Part shown: positions 52,501 to 60,800 of the stretch, piece by piece
Position numbering within the stretch: position 1 is the first letter of the stretch
Layout: each line of letters begins with the position of its first letter
Assembly (NCBI RefSeq): GCF_026151165.2
Contig: NZ_CP117849.1
Coordinates: 3,038,001-3,102,000, forward strand
DNA from: Cryobacterium sp. SO2
Lineage (GTDB): Bacteria > Actinomycetota > Actinomycetes > Actinomycetales > Microbacteriaceae
DNA: 64,000 nucleotides
Direction: 5' to 3'
The notes under the pieces: model-generated
Told to the model about the DNA's origin: nothing
The model's input: only the letters and a program-made list of their open reading frames with translations
The model's database searches: none
Translations under genes and position numbers: made by a program

Positions 52501-53258
52501 GCGTCGACGGCCATGGCGCGGCCGACGTCGGCGAACGACGACGCCACCAGGCGCGGCACCACGTTGAACCAGGGCAGGTGCGAGGTGAGCCCGCGCAAGC
52601 GGTCGATCACGGGCTGCGGCTTGAACGCGCCGTTGGTCACGGCGAGGGCTACGAACGCGTCGGCGTCGAGGGTGATCTGGAACTGGTCGTGCAGCGCGCG
52701 CGCGAGTTCGGGGTTGAGGAATGGGGCGCCCTTGAGCTTGAGCTCGAAGTCACGGCCGTAGCGGCGGATGGCCAGGGGGCGCAGCAGCACCGGCGCGGTG
52801 AACTCCACGTCGCCGTGTCGCCACTGGGCCAGCCCGATGGCGAGGTGCACCGATTCGATGCCGCGCATCGAGCGCAGTTCGATGCCCTTCTGCGTGATCT
52901 CGTTCGCGGCCAGGCGGGCGTTGCGCAGCGCCAGTTCGTCCCGGATCAGGTTGGACAGCAGTGTGGTCTTGCCGGTGATGAACTGGGGCAGGCCGCCGGG
53001 GTGGGTGGCGGACAGTTCGATGCGGGAGCGCGGGCTGTCGCCGAAGTGCAGCAACGGCGAGTGCCCGCCGACGGCGGCGAGTTCGTCGCGCCAGCGCTGC
53101 CAGGTGGGTTCGGCGATGTTCCCGGCGACGAGCGCCGGGTCGCCCAGACTCACCGAGTCCGGGGATGTTGTCAGTCGCGAGCCGGGTGACGGCACGTCGG
53201 AGTACTCCGACGCGAAATCGTCGTCTTCTGGTTTTCTATCGAGGCGCCACACACCCAC
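49503..53258 (-). CDS. Upf1-like SF1 helicase-nuclease with degenerate ATPase motifs
   Basis: The 1251-residue protein has the architecture of actinobacterial DUF4011-helicase-REase_MTES_1575 proteins: an N-terminal beta-rich part, AAA_11/AAA_12 helicase halves and a C-terminal Vsr-like nuclease fold. However, motif I reads PGTGGTQT (residues 323-330), with Gly at the lysine position. Motif II reads 'FDAVLLVDAGATTL' (D850-A-G), lacking DE. Later motifs ('FGDPVTQTP', 'LTRSYRAGGEDL', 'AIGMTRARRAMDIV') are kept. The nuclease core 'LALAASHAGRAVVVETDAVVN' lacks the usual metal Asp. It is probably a catalytically dead structural homologue. Confidence 0.85.
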   Translation of the reverse strand: MGVWRLDRKPEDDDFASEYSDVPSPGSRLTTSPDSVSLGDPALVAGNIAEPTWQRWRDELAAVGGHSPLLHFGDSPRSRIELSATHPGGLPQFITGKTTLLSNLIRDELALRNARLAANEITQKGIELRSMRGIESVHLAIGLAQWRHGDVEFTAPVLLRPLAIRRYGRDFELKLKGAPFLNPELARALHDQFQITLDADAFVALAVTNGAFKPQPVIDRLRGLTSHLPWFNVVPRLVASSFADVGRAMAVDAHKLTHPVLDAVAGNPTAKRAIEMAYNPVMPVAQDVRPPGTDTLLLDADAEQENVVAQISAGNSLVVKTLPGTGGTQTIVNAIGSLIAQHKRVLVVSARRSSLDGIAHRLVQVGLPGVAVTPRTLRRDLIQSITRNEKCVQPRVGDVDDALVRLRKVLLDYRSALTRKDAVLGVSVLDALGELARLAQLPSPPSTTARLDRVALERLAQDRSGAAATLIKAAVLGQFRYGPGDSPWYGASFTSTADAGASHELAKRLNLPDLPRLLERANNLVGQTRLRPFETVHELGIYLRLLLDIRETLDKFQPGVFDRSLTELIAATSARRDSPEMTGANRRRLRKLADEYLRPGVHVSDMNESLRRIQQQRTLWQRYAAAGVTPEVPVGINDVHVAYQRVAEDLGKLDVPLGNAGTPRQLVNRPIRELLHTINGLAAESEVLANLHERTALLATLREHNLDPLMTDLSQRHVSEADVAAELELAWWQSVLEVMLSGDRALLNANTQVLDRLEADFKLVDEAHASTTGQILAWLLAETWKIGVVDWPEEADQLRRLLRADRATPTRINEVSPHLGRVLAPVWLASPYEVAALDDSMTFDAVLLVDAGATTLAENVGAIRRGKQVVAFGDPVTQTPSPFETGIVEPADVPVPQETNVDALHADSALARLGELLPTLTLTRSYRAGGEDLAELVNHRFYGGRIDSLPWAGSFLGHGSLTLNYVAGGHGMPDVDSGAVESVDAEVAKVVDLVMDHAVKRPRESLMVITASARHAVRVHQAVLAAFAKRTDLSDFILKDRAEPFTVLTLEQAVAQSRDRVIFSIGYGRTPHGRLLSNFGSLGEPGGERLLAIGMTRARRAMDIVSCFRPVDIDADRQRHGILALSQVLTETEARRNEVAVPDAREAMLVDLARRLERKGLTVSLGHRGKLALAASHAGRAVVVETDAVVNRASLRESLRLRPEVLRRLGWHYLRVHSFELFSNPDAVAGRVAALAGLTPTEGSTGPAHRA

Positions 53259-53351
53259 ACCCTAATTCTCTGCCGACCCGTTCAGCGGTAGGCCACCCGG
53301 GTTTTTCGCGCATTCGCAGGTTTCTGCGCGTGTTTGGGGCCGATCGGCGCT

Positions 53352-54368
53352 CTAGAGCCAGTTCCGGCGCTTGAACACGGCGTACAAACCGAATCCCATG
53401 GCCACCATCAGCGTGATCGCGAACGGGTAGCCGAACTGCCATTTCAGCTCGGGCATGTGGGTGAAGTTCATGCCGTAGATGGTGCCGACCAGGGTGGGCG
53501 CGAAGAGGATCGCCGCCCAGCTGGAGATCTTCTTCACTTCCTCGCTCTGGGCCAGCCCGGTTTCGGAGAGCCGGCGGGTCTCGTCGTTCTGCCGTTGGGC
53601 GACGAGAGTGCTGTGCACGGTGAGCGCGTTCTGCAGCAGCTGGCGGAACGCGTCGCCGCGTTCGACGACCCGGATGGTGTGGTCGAGTACGTCGCGCAGG
53701 TGCCTGTGCAGTTCCACGTCCACACCGTGCTTCTCGAAGCCGGCCTGCAGCGTTTCGAGCATGCCGATCAGCGGCTGGGTCGCCCGCTGGAACTCGATGA
53801 CCTCGCGCGAGAGTGCGTAGATGCGCCGGGATACGGCCTGGTCGCCGTCGAAGAGCTGGTCCTCGATCTCGTCGATGTCGTTCTCCAGGCCCGCCACGAC
53901 GGGCGCGTACTCGTCGATGACCTGGTCGAGGATGGCGTAGAGCACCGCCTGCGGACCGAACGCGAGCAGGTCTGGAGTGCCCTCCAGACGGTGTCGCACC
54001 GAGGCGAGGTCGGGTGATTCGGCGTGCCGGATGGTCACCACGAAGTCGGGGCCCACGAAGACGTGCAGCTCCCCAAACTCGACCCGTTCGTCCTCGTCGA
54101 TGTACCGGGCGGGACGCAGCACCAGAAACAGGGTGTCGGAGTAGCGTTCGATCTTGGCCCGCTGGTGGCCCTTGAGCGCGTCTTCGATGGCGAGGTGGTG
54201 CAGGGTGAACTCGTCGGCGACGCTGCGCACCTCATCGTCGGTGGGCCGATACAGCCCGATCCAGGCGAAGCCCTTCTTATCCTTGAGCACCTCAAAAACG
54301 TCCTGCAACGTCTCCGGGGTCGCCACCCGGTGGCCATCCACATAGATCGCGTCATCAATCAGCGCCAC
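53352..54368 (-). CDS. corA: magnesium/cobalt transporter CorA
   Basis: The 338-residue protein has a large cytoplasmic N-terminal domain and two C-terminal membrane helices. The GMN signature ('IYGMNFTHMPELKWQFGYP') is in the loop after the first helix. It forms a homopentameric Mg2+ channel in the plasma membrane. No M-box-like structure is evident upstream. Confidence 0.94.
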   Translation of the reverse strand: MALIDDAIYVDGHRVATPETLQDVFEVLKDKKGFAWIGLYRPTDDEVRSVADEFTLHHLAIEDALKGHQRAKIERYSDTLFLVLRPARYIDEDERVEFGELHVFVGPDFVVTIRHAESPDLASVRHRLEGTPDLLAFGPQAVLYAILDQVIDEYAPVVAGLENDIDEIEDQLFDGDQAVSRRIYALSREVIEFQRATQPLIGMLETLQAGFEKHGVDVELHRHLRDVLDHTIRVVERGDAFRQLLQNALTVHSTLVAQRQNDETRRLSETGLAQSEEVKKISSWAAILFAPTLVGTIYGMNFTHMPELKWQFGYPFAITLMVAMGFGLYAVFKRRNWL

Positions 54369-54455
54369 GGCTGCTCCTCACTCGCCGTACAAGTGTGGCA
54401 CCGGCACGAGGGTGCAACGCGCAGCGGCGCGGCCGCACCGGCCGGCAGCGCCGCA

Positions 54456-55058
54456 TCAGTGCCGCTGCGGGCCCTCGTGTTTGCGTGAGGTGGGGCTGAA
54501 CGCGAGCAGAACCAGGCCCAGGCCCAGCACGGCCTGACCGAGCGTCGAGACGGGCAGCAGCGATACGACCCCGCCGAGCAGGATGAGCACGGCCGGCACC
54601 ACCCGATAGACACGGGCGCGCAGGATGGCGATGCCCACCAATGACCAGCCGACACCGAACACCGAGGACGTCAGCAGCAGGCCGAACGCGAACGAGCCTG
54701 GCCGGTCGCCGCCGTCGAGGATGCCCGGCGCCACCCGACCCAGGGTGGGATAGAGGAAAGCCTGCGCCCAGAACAGGCCGCTGATCAGGATCGTGCCGGT
54801 GCCGGCAACGACGGCGGCCGAGAACCCGAACTGTCGGATCTGCTTGGCCCGGCGTACGTAGAGGGAGACCAGCGACAGCATCAGCAGCAGGGCGCCGGCC
54901 AGCAGCAGCAACGAGCGGGCCGCATAGAACGGCGTCTGCACGAGTTCGCCGATCGGGTCCGGCGTGAGGCGAAGGATCTGGTCGAGGATGCCGCCGATGA
55001 GGAACAGCGATCCGGCGGCGAGGGTGGAGGGCTTCCCGAGTCCTTCGAACCTGTTCAC
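54456..55058 (-). CDS. membrane protein of unknown function
   Basis: The 200-residue protein has about five membrane helices (around residues 13-31, 45-66, 78-99, 123-143 and 153-188) separated by short loops, with a basic 'VRRAKQIRQFG' loop that should be cytoplasmic. I recognise no family. It lies between corA and a divergent PPTase gene. Confidence 0.7.
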   Translation of the reverse strand: MNRFEGLGKPSTLAAGSLFLIGGILDQILRLTPDPIGELVQTPFYAARSLLLLAGALLLMLSLVSLYVRRAKQIRQFGFSAAVVAGTGTILISGLFWAQAFLYPTLGRVAPGILDGGDRPGSFAFGLLLTSSVFGVGWSLVGIAILRARVYRVVPAVLILLGGVVSLLPVSTLGQAVLGLGLVLLAFSPTSRKHEGPQRH

Positions 55059-55212
55059 AGCAACCTCACCACCGCGCCTGGAGCGTCGTCAGCCTTGCAC
55101 TCCGCTGTACTCGATCAAGCTTTACGCGATCCGGCTGATCTCGTTGATTGTCGCACCGGCGGATGGGCCGGGCAAGGGCCGCCCGTTGTCCTGCCGGCAC
55201 TAGGGTGATGGC

Positions 55213-55905
55213 GTGCCAGCTTCCCCTCTCGATGACACCCTGGGCGTCGACCTCTCGACCAGCGTGGTCGTGGCGTTGGGCGAGAAGGCATCAACACCGG
55301 CCGGCGACCACCGCGCGCTGGTCGACCTGGTGGCCCGCCTCACCGGCGTACCGGCGGCATCCGTCTCGCTCGGCCAGGAGTGCCCGCACTGCGGCGCAGC
55401 CGGCCACGGACCGCTCCGCGTCCGGTTCGGCGACGGCGCGTCCCCGGTGCCCGCCATCCACGTGAGCCTCGCCCGGTGCGGTGGCCGCCGCGCCCTGGCC
55501 GTCACCGCCGCCGGCCCGGTGGGCATCGACCTCGAGTCCGTCGCCGACATCTCGCGCGCGCCGGTGGCCGAGGTGCTGCTCTCTCCCGACGAAGCGGATG
55601 CCGTGGCCGCGCTGGGGCCGCGGGCGGCGGCGGATGCCCTGGCGGTGCTCTGGACGACGAAGGAGGCTGTGCTCAAGGCCGCCGGCGTGGGGCTCCGCGT
55701 CGACCCCCGCGACCTCACCATCGCCCTCGACCCGGCCGGCGAACCCGGCACCGCTCACCGGCTGCTCATCTCCTGGCCCGATGCCCCGTTCCCCATCGAC
55801 CAGGTGCGGCTGCTGCCCGTGGCCGCTCCCCCTGGCACCGTCGTGACCGTGGCCGTGGTGTGCGCCCGCCGCCCGCAGCTGCGCCTGTGTCCGAGCGCTG
55901 CCTGA
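55213..55905 (+). CDS. 4'-phosphopantetheinyl transferase
   Basis: The 230-residue Sfp-like transferase has 'HVSLARCGGRRALAVTAAGPVGIDLESV' (Mg-binding D-x-E) and 'LWTTKEAVLKAAGVG' (the W-x-x-KEA motif). It moves phosphopantetheine from CoA to carrier-domain serines. The only large carrier-domain protein seen in the window is the Pls-type synthetase 2 kb away, whose Ser599 it would activate. The start is GTG 55213. An N-terminal 'CPHCGAAGHGPLRVRF' zinc-like segment is typical of actinobacterial PPTases. Confidence 0.9.
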   Translation: MPASPLDDTLGVDLSTSVVVALGEKASTPAGDHRALVDLVARLTGVPAASVSLGQECPHCGAAGHGPLRVRFGDGASPVPAIHVSLARCGGRRALAVTAAGPVGIDLESVADISRAPVAEVLLSPDEADAVAALGPRAAADALAVLWTTKEAVLKAAGVGLRVDPRDLTIALDPAGEPGTAHRLLISWPDAPFPIDQVRLLPVAAPPGTVVTVAVVCARRPQLRLCPSAA

Positions 55906-55979
55906 GCGCCCTCGGCCGCGACGAGCCAAGCGGAGAATTCTCTGCACGGCAGCGCGGGTTCGGGGTTACCGTGGCAGGT

Positions 55980-56357
55980 ATGAACGGCACACCGTCCACG
56001 GCAGCAGCGCAGGTCGCGGTGCAGGACTGCCTTGATGCCTGCTCCGAGATGGTGCGGGCCAGCGAGGACTGCGCCGACGCCTGCCTGCAGCTGGGCGGTG
56101 GCGGGGACGTCACCGAATGCTTCCTGGCCGACCTGGATTGCGTCGAGGTCGGCACCTCCACCATCCGTTTGCTCGGTTGGCGCTTCCGCAGCGATGGCCC
56201 GACGACCGAGGCCGTGCTGCTGGCCTGCCGCCAGTCGGCATCCGCGTCGATTCGCGCCTGTGAGCGGATGACGCGCACGCACCCGGGCTGGACGTCCTGC
56301 GTCACGGCGGGCCGCCGCACCGTCGCGGCCTGCACGGCACTCCTCGCGGCACACTAG
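55980..56357 (+). CDS. four-helix copper-binding (Csp/DUF326-like) protein
   Basis: The 125-residue protein has Cys pairs on helices: 'CLDACSEM', 'CADACLQ', 'ECFLADLDC', 'LLACRQS', 'RACERM', 'SCVTAG' and 'AACTALL'. This is the pattern of copper-storage Csp/DUF326 four-helix bundles, though with fewer cysteines than classic Csp1. It lacks a signal, so it is likely cytosolic. It starts 74 bp after the PPTase gene. Confidence 0.7.
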   Translation: MNGTPSTAAAQVAVQDCLDACSEMVRASEDCADACLQLGGGGDVTECFLADLDCVEVGTSTIRLLGWRFRSDGPTTEAVLLACRQSASASIRACERMTRTHPGWTSCVTAGRRTVAACTALLAAH

Positions 56358-56378
56358 GCGCCGCTGCGCAATCTCAAT

Positions 56379-56435
56379 CGACTTGCCGCAAAGTGCCCCT
56401 TCGCGGGTGCTGAAGGGGTGTTTAGCGGCAACTCG
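56379..56435. repeat. palindromic element C9
   Basis: The left arm CGACTTGCCGCAAA, GTGCCCCTTC and right arm GAAGGGGTG, TTTAGCGGCAACTCG are partly complementary. It lies between the convergent Csp-like and M1 peptidase genes, a terminator position for both. Confidence 0.8.
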
Positions 56436-56458
56436 ACGGGGGGGGTCCGGCGGTGACG

Positions 56459-57823
56459 CTAGGCGGTGGGCTCCAGCGGCGCCGGGACGGCGGGCCGCAG
56501 CTGCGGCAGGCTCTTGCTCGACACCCAGCGGGCCACGATCTTGTCGGCCACCCGGGTGCCAGAGGCCACATCGAAGCAGCCGAGCAGGTCCTCCGTGGTG
56601 ACGCTGCCGTGCCGGTGCGTGCGGGTGTACGCCCGCAGGGCGGTGAAGAAGGCCTCGTCGCCGATGGCCTGGCGCACGGCGTGCAGTGCGAGCGCGCCGC
56701 GCTTGTACACCCTGTCGTCGAACATGTCGTGCGGGCCGGGGTCGCTCACGATGAGGTTCTTGGGCAGCCGATCCACCTCGGCGCGGTGCTGCACGGCGCT
56801 CTGGTGCGCCGTGAGGCCGCCGCTGGCCTCGGCCCAGATCCACTCCGCGTAACAGGCGAAGCCCTCGTGCAGCCAGATGTCGGCCCAGCGGGTGAGGGTG
56901 AGGCTGTTGCCGAACCACTGATGGGCGAGTTCGTGCGCGATCAACCTGTCGCTGCCGTGCAGGCCGTCCACGTGGTTGCGGCCGAACACCCCCAGGCCGT
57001 GCGCCTCGAGCGGTATCTCCAGCACATCGTCGGTGACCACGACCGCGTAGGCCGGGAACGGGTAGGGGCCGAAGGCGGCGCTGAACACGTCGATCATCTC
57101 GCCCAGCCGGGCGAAGTCCACGGCCGACTGCCGGGCCAACGACGGCGGGAAGAACAGAGTGTGCGCCACCGGCGCCGCGGCGATGTCGTGCCTGCGGTAG
57201 CGGCCGATCTGCACACTGGCCAGGTACGGGGCCATCGGCTCGCGCACGTCGAAGGTCCAGGTCGTGCGCCCGGAGCGGGTGCTCTTGGCCACGAGCGGCC
57301 CGTTGCTCACCACCGTATACGGGGCCTCGCAGGTGAGCTGGATGCGGAACGTGGCCTTGTCGCTCGGGTGGTCGTTGCAGGGGAACCACGACGGAGCGCC
57401 GCTGGGCTGGCCGGCGACGAGAACGCCGTCGGCGAGTTCTTCCCAGCCCAGCTCGCCCCAGTGGCTGCGCACCGGGTGCGGCGCGCCGCGGTAGCGCACC
57501 ACGACCTCGAAGGACTCCCCCGCAGCCAGCGGCACGGCCGGCGTGAGCACAAGCTTGCGGGCCGTGTGCACCACCTTGACGGGGGCGGCGCCGGCCACGG
57601 TGACCTTGTCGACGCTGAGCCCAGCCAGGTCCAGGCTGAATCGGTCCAGCCTCGTGAGGGCGTGGGCGGTGATCGTGGCGACGGCGCTGAGCCGGTTGGT
57701 CGCAACCCGGTAGTCCAGGACCAGGTCGTAGTGGTCGACGGCGTAGCCGCCGTTGCCGCTCGCCGGCAGATACGGGTCGCCCGCGGACGTGGACCCGTAA
57801 ACGGCGGGCGTGGGTAGCAACAT
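56459..57823 (-). CDS. M1-family zinc aminopeptidase
   Basis: The 454-residue gluzincin has HELAH at 297-301 and 'WLHEGFACYAEW', whose Glu follows 19 residues after the motif. It is shorter than typical M1 enzymes and lacks the canonical GAMEN box, with 'EIPLEAHGLGVFGRN' at that place. It has no signal peptide. It starts 5 bp after the Pls-type synthetase stop, so it is co-translated with it. In described poly-epsilon-lysine producers, a metal-dependent hydrolase (Pld) is found next to the synthetase; this may be its counterpart. Confidence 0.88.
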   Translation of the reverse strand: MLLPTPAVYGSTSAGDPYLPASGNGGYAVDHYDLVLDYRVATNRLSAVATITAHALTRLDRFSLDLAGLSVDKVTVAGAAPVKVVHTARKLVLTPAVPLAAGESFEVVVRYRGAPHPVRSHWGELGWEELADGVLVAGQPSGAPSWFPCNDHPSDKATFRIQLTCEAPYTVVSNGPLVAKSTRSGRTTWTFDVREPMAPYLASVQIGRYRRHDIAAAPVAHTLFFPPSLARQSAVDFARLGEMIDVFSAAFGPYPFPAYAVVVTDDVLEIPLEAHGLGVFGRNHVDGLHGSDRLIAHELAHQWFGNSLTLTRWADIWLHEGFACYAEWIWAEASGGLTAHQSAVQHRAEVDRLPKNLIVSDPGPHDMFDDRVYKRGALALHAVRQAIGDEAFFTALRAYTRTHRHGSVTTEDLLGCFDVASGTRVADKIVARWVSSKSLPQLRPAVPAPLEPTA

Positions 57824-57828
57824 AGGGG

Positions 57829-60800
57829 TCAAGTCTTCCACGGCGGCCGGTGCCAGGGCGAAATCGGGTTGCCCGACCACAGCGAATCAGTCGGTACCCG
57901 CTCGCCGCGCATCACCAGCGACCCCGGTCCCACGGTGGCGTTGGCATCGATGCGGGCCGCCGGCAGGATCACGCTGTTGGGTCCCAGAGTGCCGCCGGCG
58001 CCGATGTGCACGGTGTCCAGCTGCATGATCCGGTCGTGGAACAGGTGCGTCTGCACGACGCAGCCCCGATTGACGCTGCTGCCGGCGGCGAGGGTGACCA
58101 GGTCGGCCTCGGGCAGCCAGTACGACTCGCACCACACGCCGCGCCCGATCGTGGCGCCGAGCGACCGCAGCCACACGGCGAGCGCCGGGGTGCCGGACGC
58201 GTTCTGCGCGAACCAGGGCCTGGCCACCATCTCCACGAAGGTGTCGGATACCTCATTGCGCCAGATGAACGACGACCAGAGCGGATGCTCGGTGGCCCGG
58301 ATGCGCCCCACCAGCAGCCACTTGGCCGCGGTGGTCACCGCGGCGGCCACCACGCCGGCGCCGAGCAGCACGAACCCGGCCAGCAGCAGGGCCACGCCTG
58401 GACCCGCCCACAGCCAGAGGGCATCGAGGGCGGCGAGCACGCCGAGGGCGATCCAGGCCGAGACGAACACCGGCACCAGGCGCAGAACCTCCCAGAGCGA
58501 CCGGGCCAGGCGCAGCCGCGCCGGCGGATGGAAGGTGCGGGCCTCGTCGATGTCGGTGGACCGGCGGCGCAGGCGCGCCGGCGGGTTGCCCAGCCAGGAG
58601 GAACCGCGTTTGGCCTTGCGCGGGGTGGACGAGAGCACGGCCACGAGCCCGTCCCGCGGCACGGTGCGGCCGGGGCCGGCGATGCCGCTGTTGCCCAGGA
58701 ACGCCCGCCGGCCGATCTTGGCGCGGCCGATGCGCATCCAACCGCCGCCGAGTTCGTAGCAGGCCACCATGGTGTCGTCGGCGAGGAACGCGCCGGGCGC
58801 GATGGTGGTGAGCGACGGCACCAGCAGCACCGTGGAGGCTTCGACGCCCGGGCCGACCCTGGCGCCGAGCAGCCGCAGCCAGACCGGCGTGAGCAGGCTG
58901 GCGTAGAGCGGGAAGAGCAGGGTGCGGGCGCCGTCGAGCAGGCGTTCGGTCATCCAGACCTGCCAGCCCACCCGGCTGCGCACCGGGTGGTGGCCGTCGG
59001 TGAGGCCCAGGCCCAGCAGGCGCACGGCGCCGATGACCGCGCCGGCGTAGAACAGGCCGGCGGCGACAACCGCAGCGGGCACGGCCCAGGCGGCACGGCC
59101 GAGAGCGGAGCCGAGGGTGCCGGCGTCGCCCACGGCCAGGCCGACGATGAGCACGGCGGCGGCCGGGATGGCGGTGAGTGACACCGAGCCGGCGCCGTAG
59201 GCGAGCAGCCAGCGGCGGGCGGCGGGCGGGCGCTCGGCGGGCCAGCTCCGGCGGGCGGAGCCGACCCTGGCGGCGGGGGAACCGGCCCAGCGTTCGCCGC
59301 GCGGCACCCGGCCGGAGACGGCCGAGCCCGGTTCGATCTCGGCGCCCTCGCCGACCTTGGCACCGCCGAGCAGGGTGCTGCGGGAGCCGATCAGGGCCTC
59401 GGCGCCGATGCGCACCCGGCCGATGCGCAGGGTGTCGCCGTCGAGCCAGTAGCCGGCCAGGTCCACCTCGGGTTCGATCGCGGCGCGCTCGCCGATGCTG
59501 AGCATCCCGGTGACCGGCGGCACCGAGTGCAGGTCGACGCCCGGTTCGATGCGGGCGCCGAGCAGGCGGGCGTAGTAGCTGATCCACGGTGCCCCGGCGA
59601 GGCTGGCGGCGTCCACGAAGTGGGCGACCTGCTCGGCCAGCCACAACCGCAGGTGCACCGAGCCGCCGCGCGGGTACTCACCCGGCTGCACGCCCCGCAG
59701 CAGCAGTCGCGCAGCGGCCACCGAGAGGCCCATCTTGCCCAACGGCGTGACGAACAGCACGAAGCCGGCCAGCACCACCCACCACGACAGGGTGGGGGCG
59801 AAGGATGCGCCGGCGGCGGCGAGCACATTGTTCGCCGCGGCCAGGTACACCAGCCAGCGGGCACCGACGAGCAGGTGCAGCGGCACACCGAGGAGGCTCT
59901 GCAGCAGCCCGCTGCGAGCGGGGGTGGGCAGCACGGTGCGGATGCGCCGGGCCGCGGGCGGGGTGCGGCCGTCGAGTTCGGCGGCGAGCGCCCCGATCCG
60001 GGGGTGGTCGTAAATGTCGCTCACCCGGGTGTCCGGGTAGCGCTCCCGGATGGCGGAGACGAACTGGGCGGCGGAGAGCGAGCCACCGCCATAGGCGAAG
60101 AAGTCGCTGTCGGCGTCGACGACGGGCAGCCCGAGGATCGCGGCCCAGTGCTCGGCGAGCCAGGCGGCCGTGCCGCTGAGCGCATCCGCCCCTGCCGTGT
60201 CGCCGGTCAGGCTGGGCAGCGGCCAGGGCAGGGCGGCGCGGTCGACCTTGCCGGAGGTGCGGGTGGGGATGGTCTCGACGATGACGAGCAGCGGCACGAG
60301 GGCGGCGGGCAGGGCCACGCGCAGGGCCTCGGTGGCGGCGGCGAGATCGAAGCCGGCGGCAGCGGTGCCGGCCGCATCGCCGGGCGCCAGGTCGGCGTCG
60401 GCAGGCGCGAGATAGCCCACCAGCACCTGGTTGCCGGCCGGGGTGGTCTGCACCACGGCGGCGGCGCCGGCCACGCCGGGCAGCGCCTGCAGGGCGGCGT
60501 CGATCTCACCGAGCTCGATGCGCCGGCCGCCGAGCTTGATCTGGTCGTCGGCGCGGCCCACGAACACCAGGCCGGCGGGCTCGAAGCGCACGAGGTCGCC
60601 GCTGCGGTAGGCGCGCTCCCAGCCGAGCCCGGCGTGCGGGGCGTACTTCACGGCATCCTGGCCCGCGTCGAGGTAGCGGGCCAGACCCACGCCGCCGATG
60701 ATGAGCTCGCCGGTCTCGCCGGCCTGCACCCGCTGGCCGGCCGCGTCGACGACGGCCAGGCTCCAGCCGTCCAGCGGCAGGCCGATGCGCACCGGGTCAC

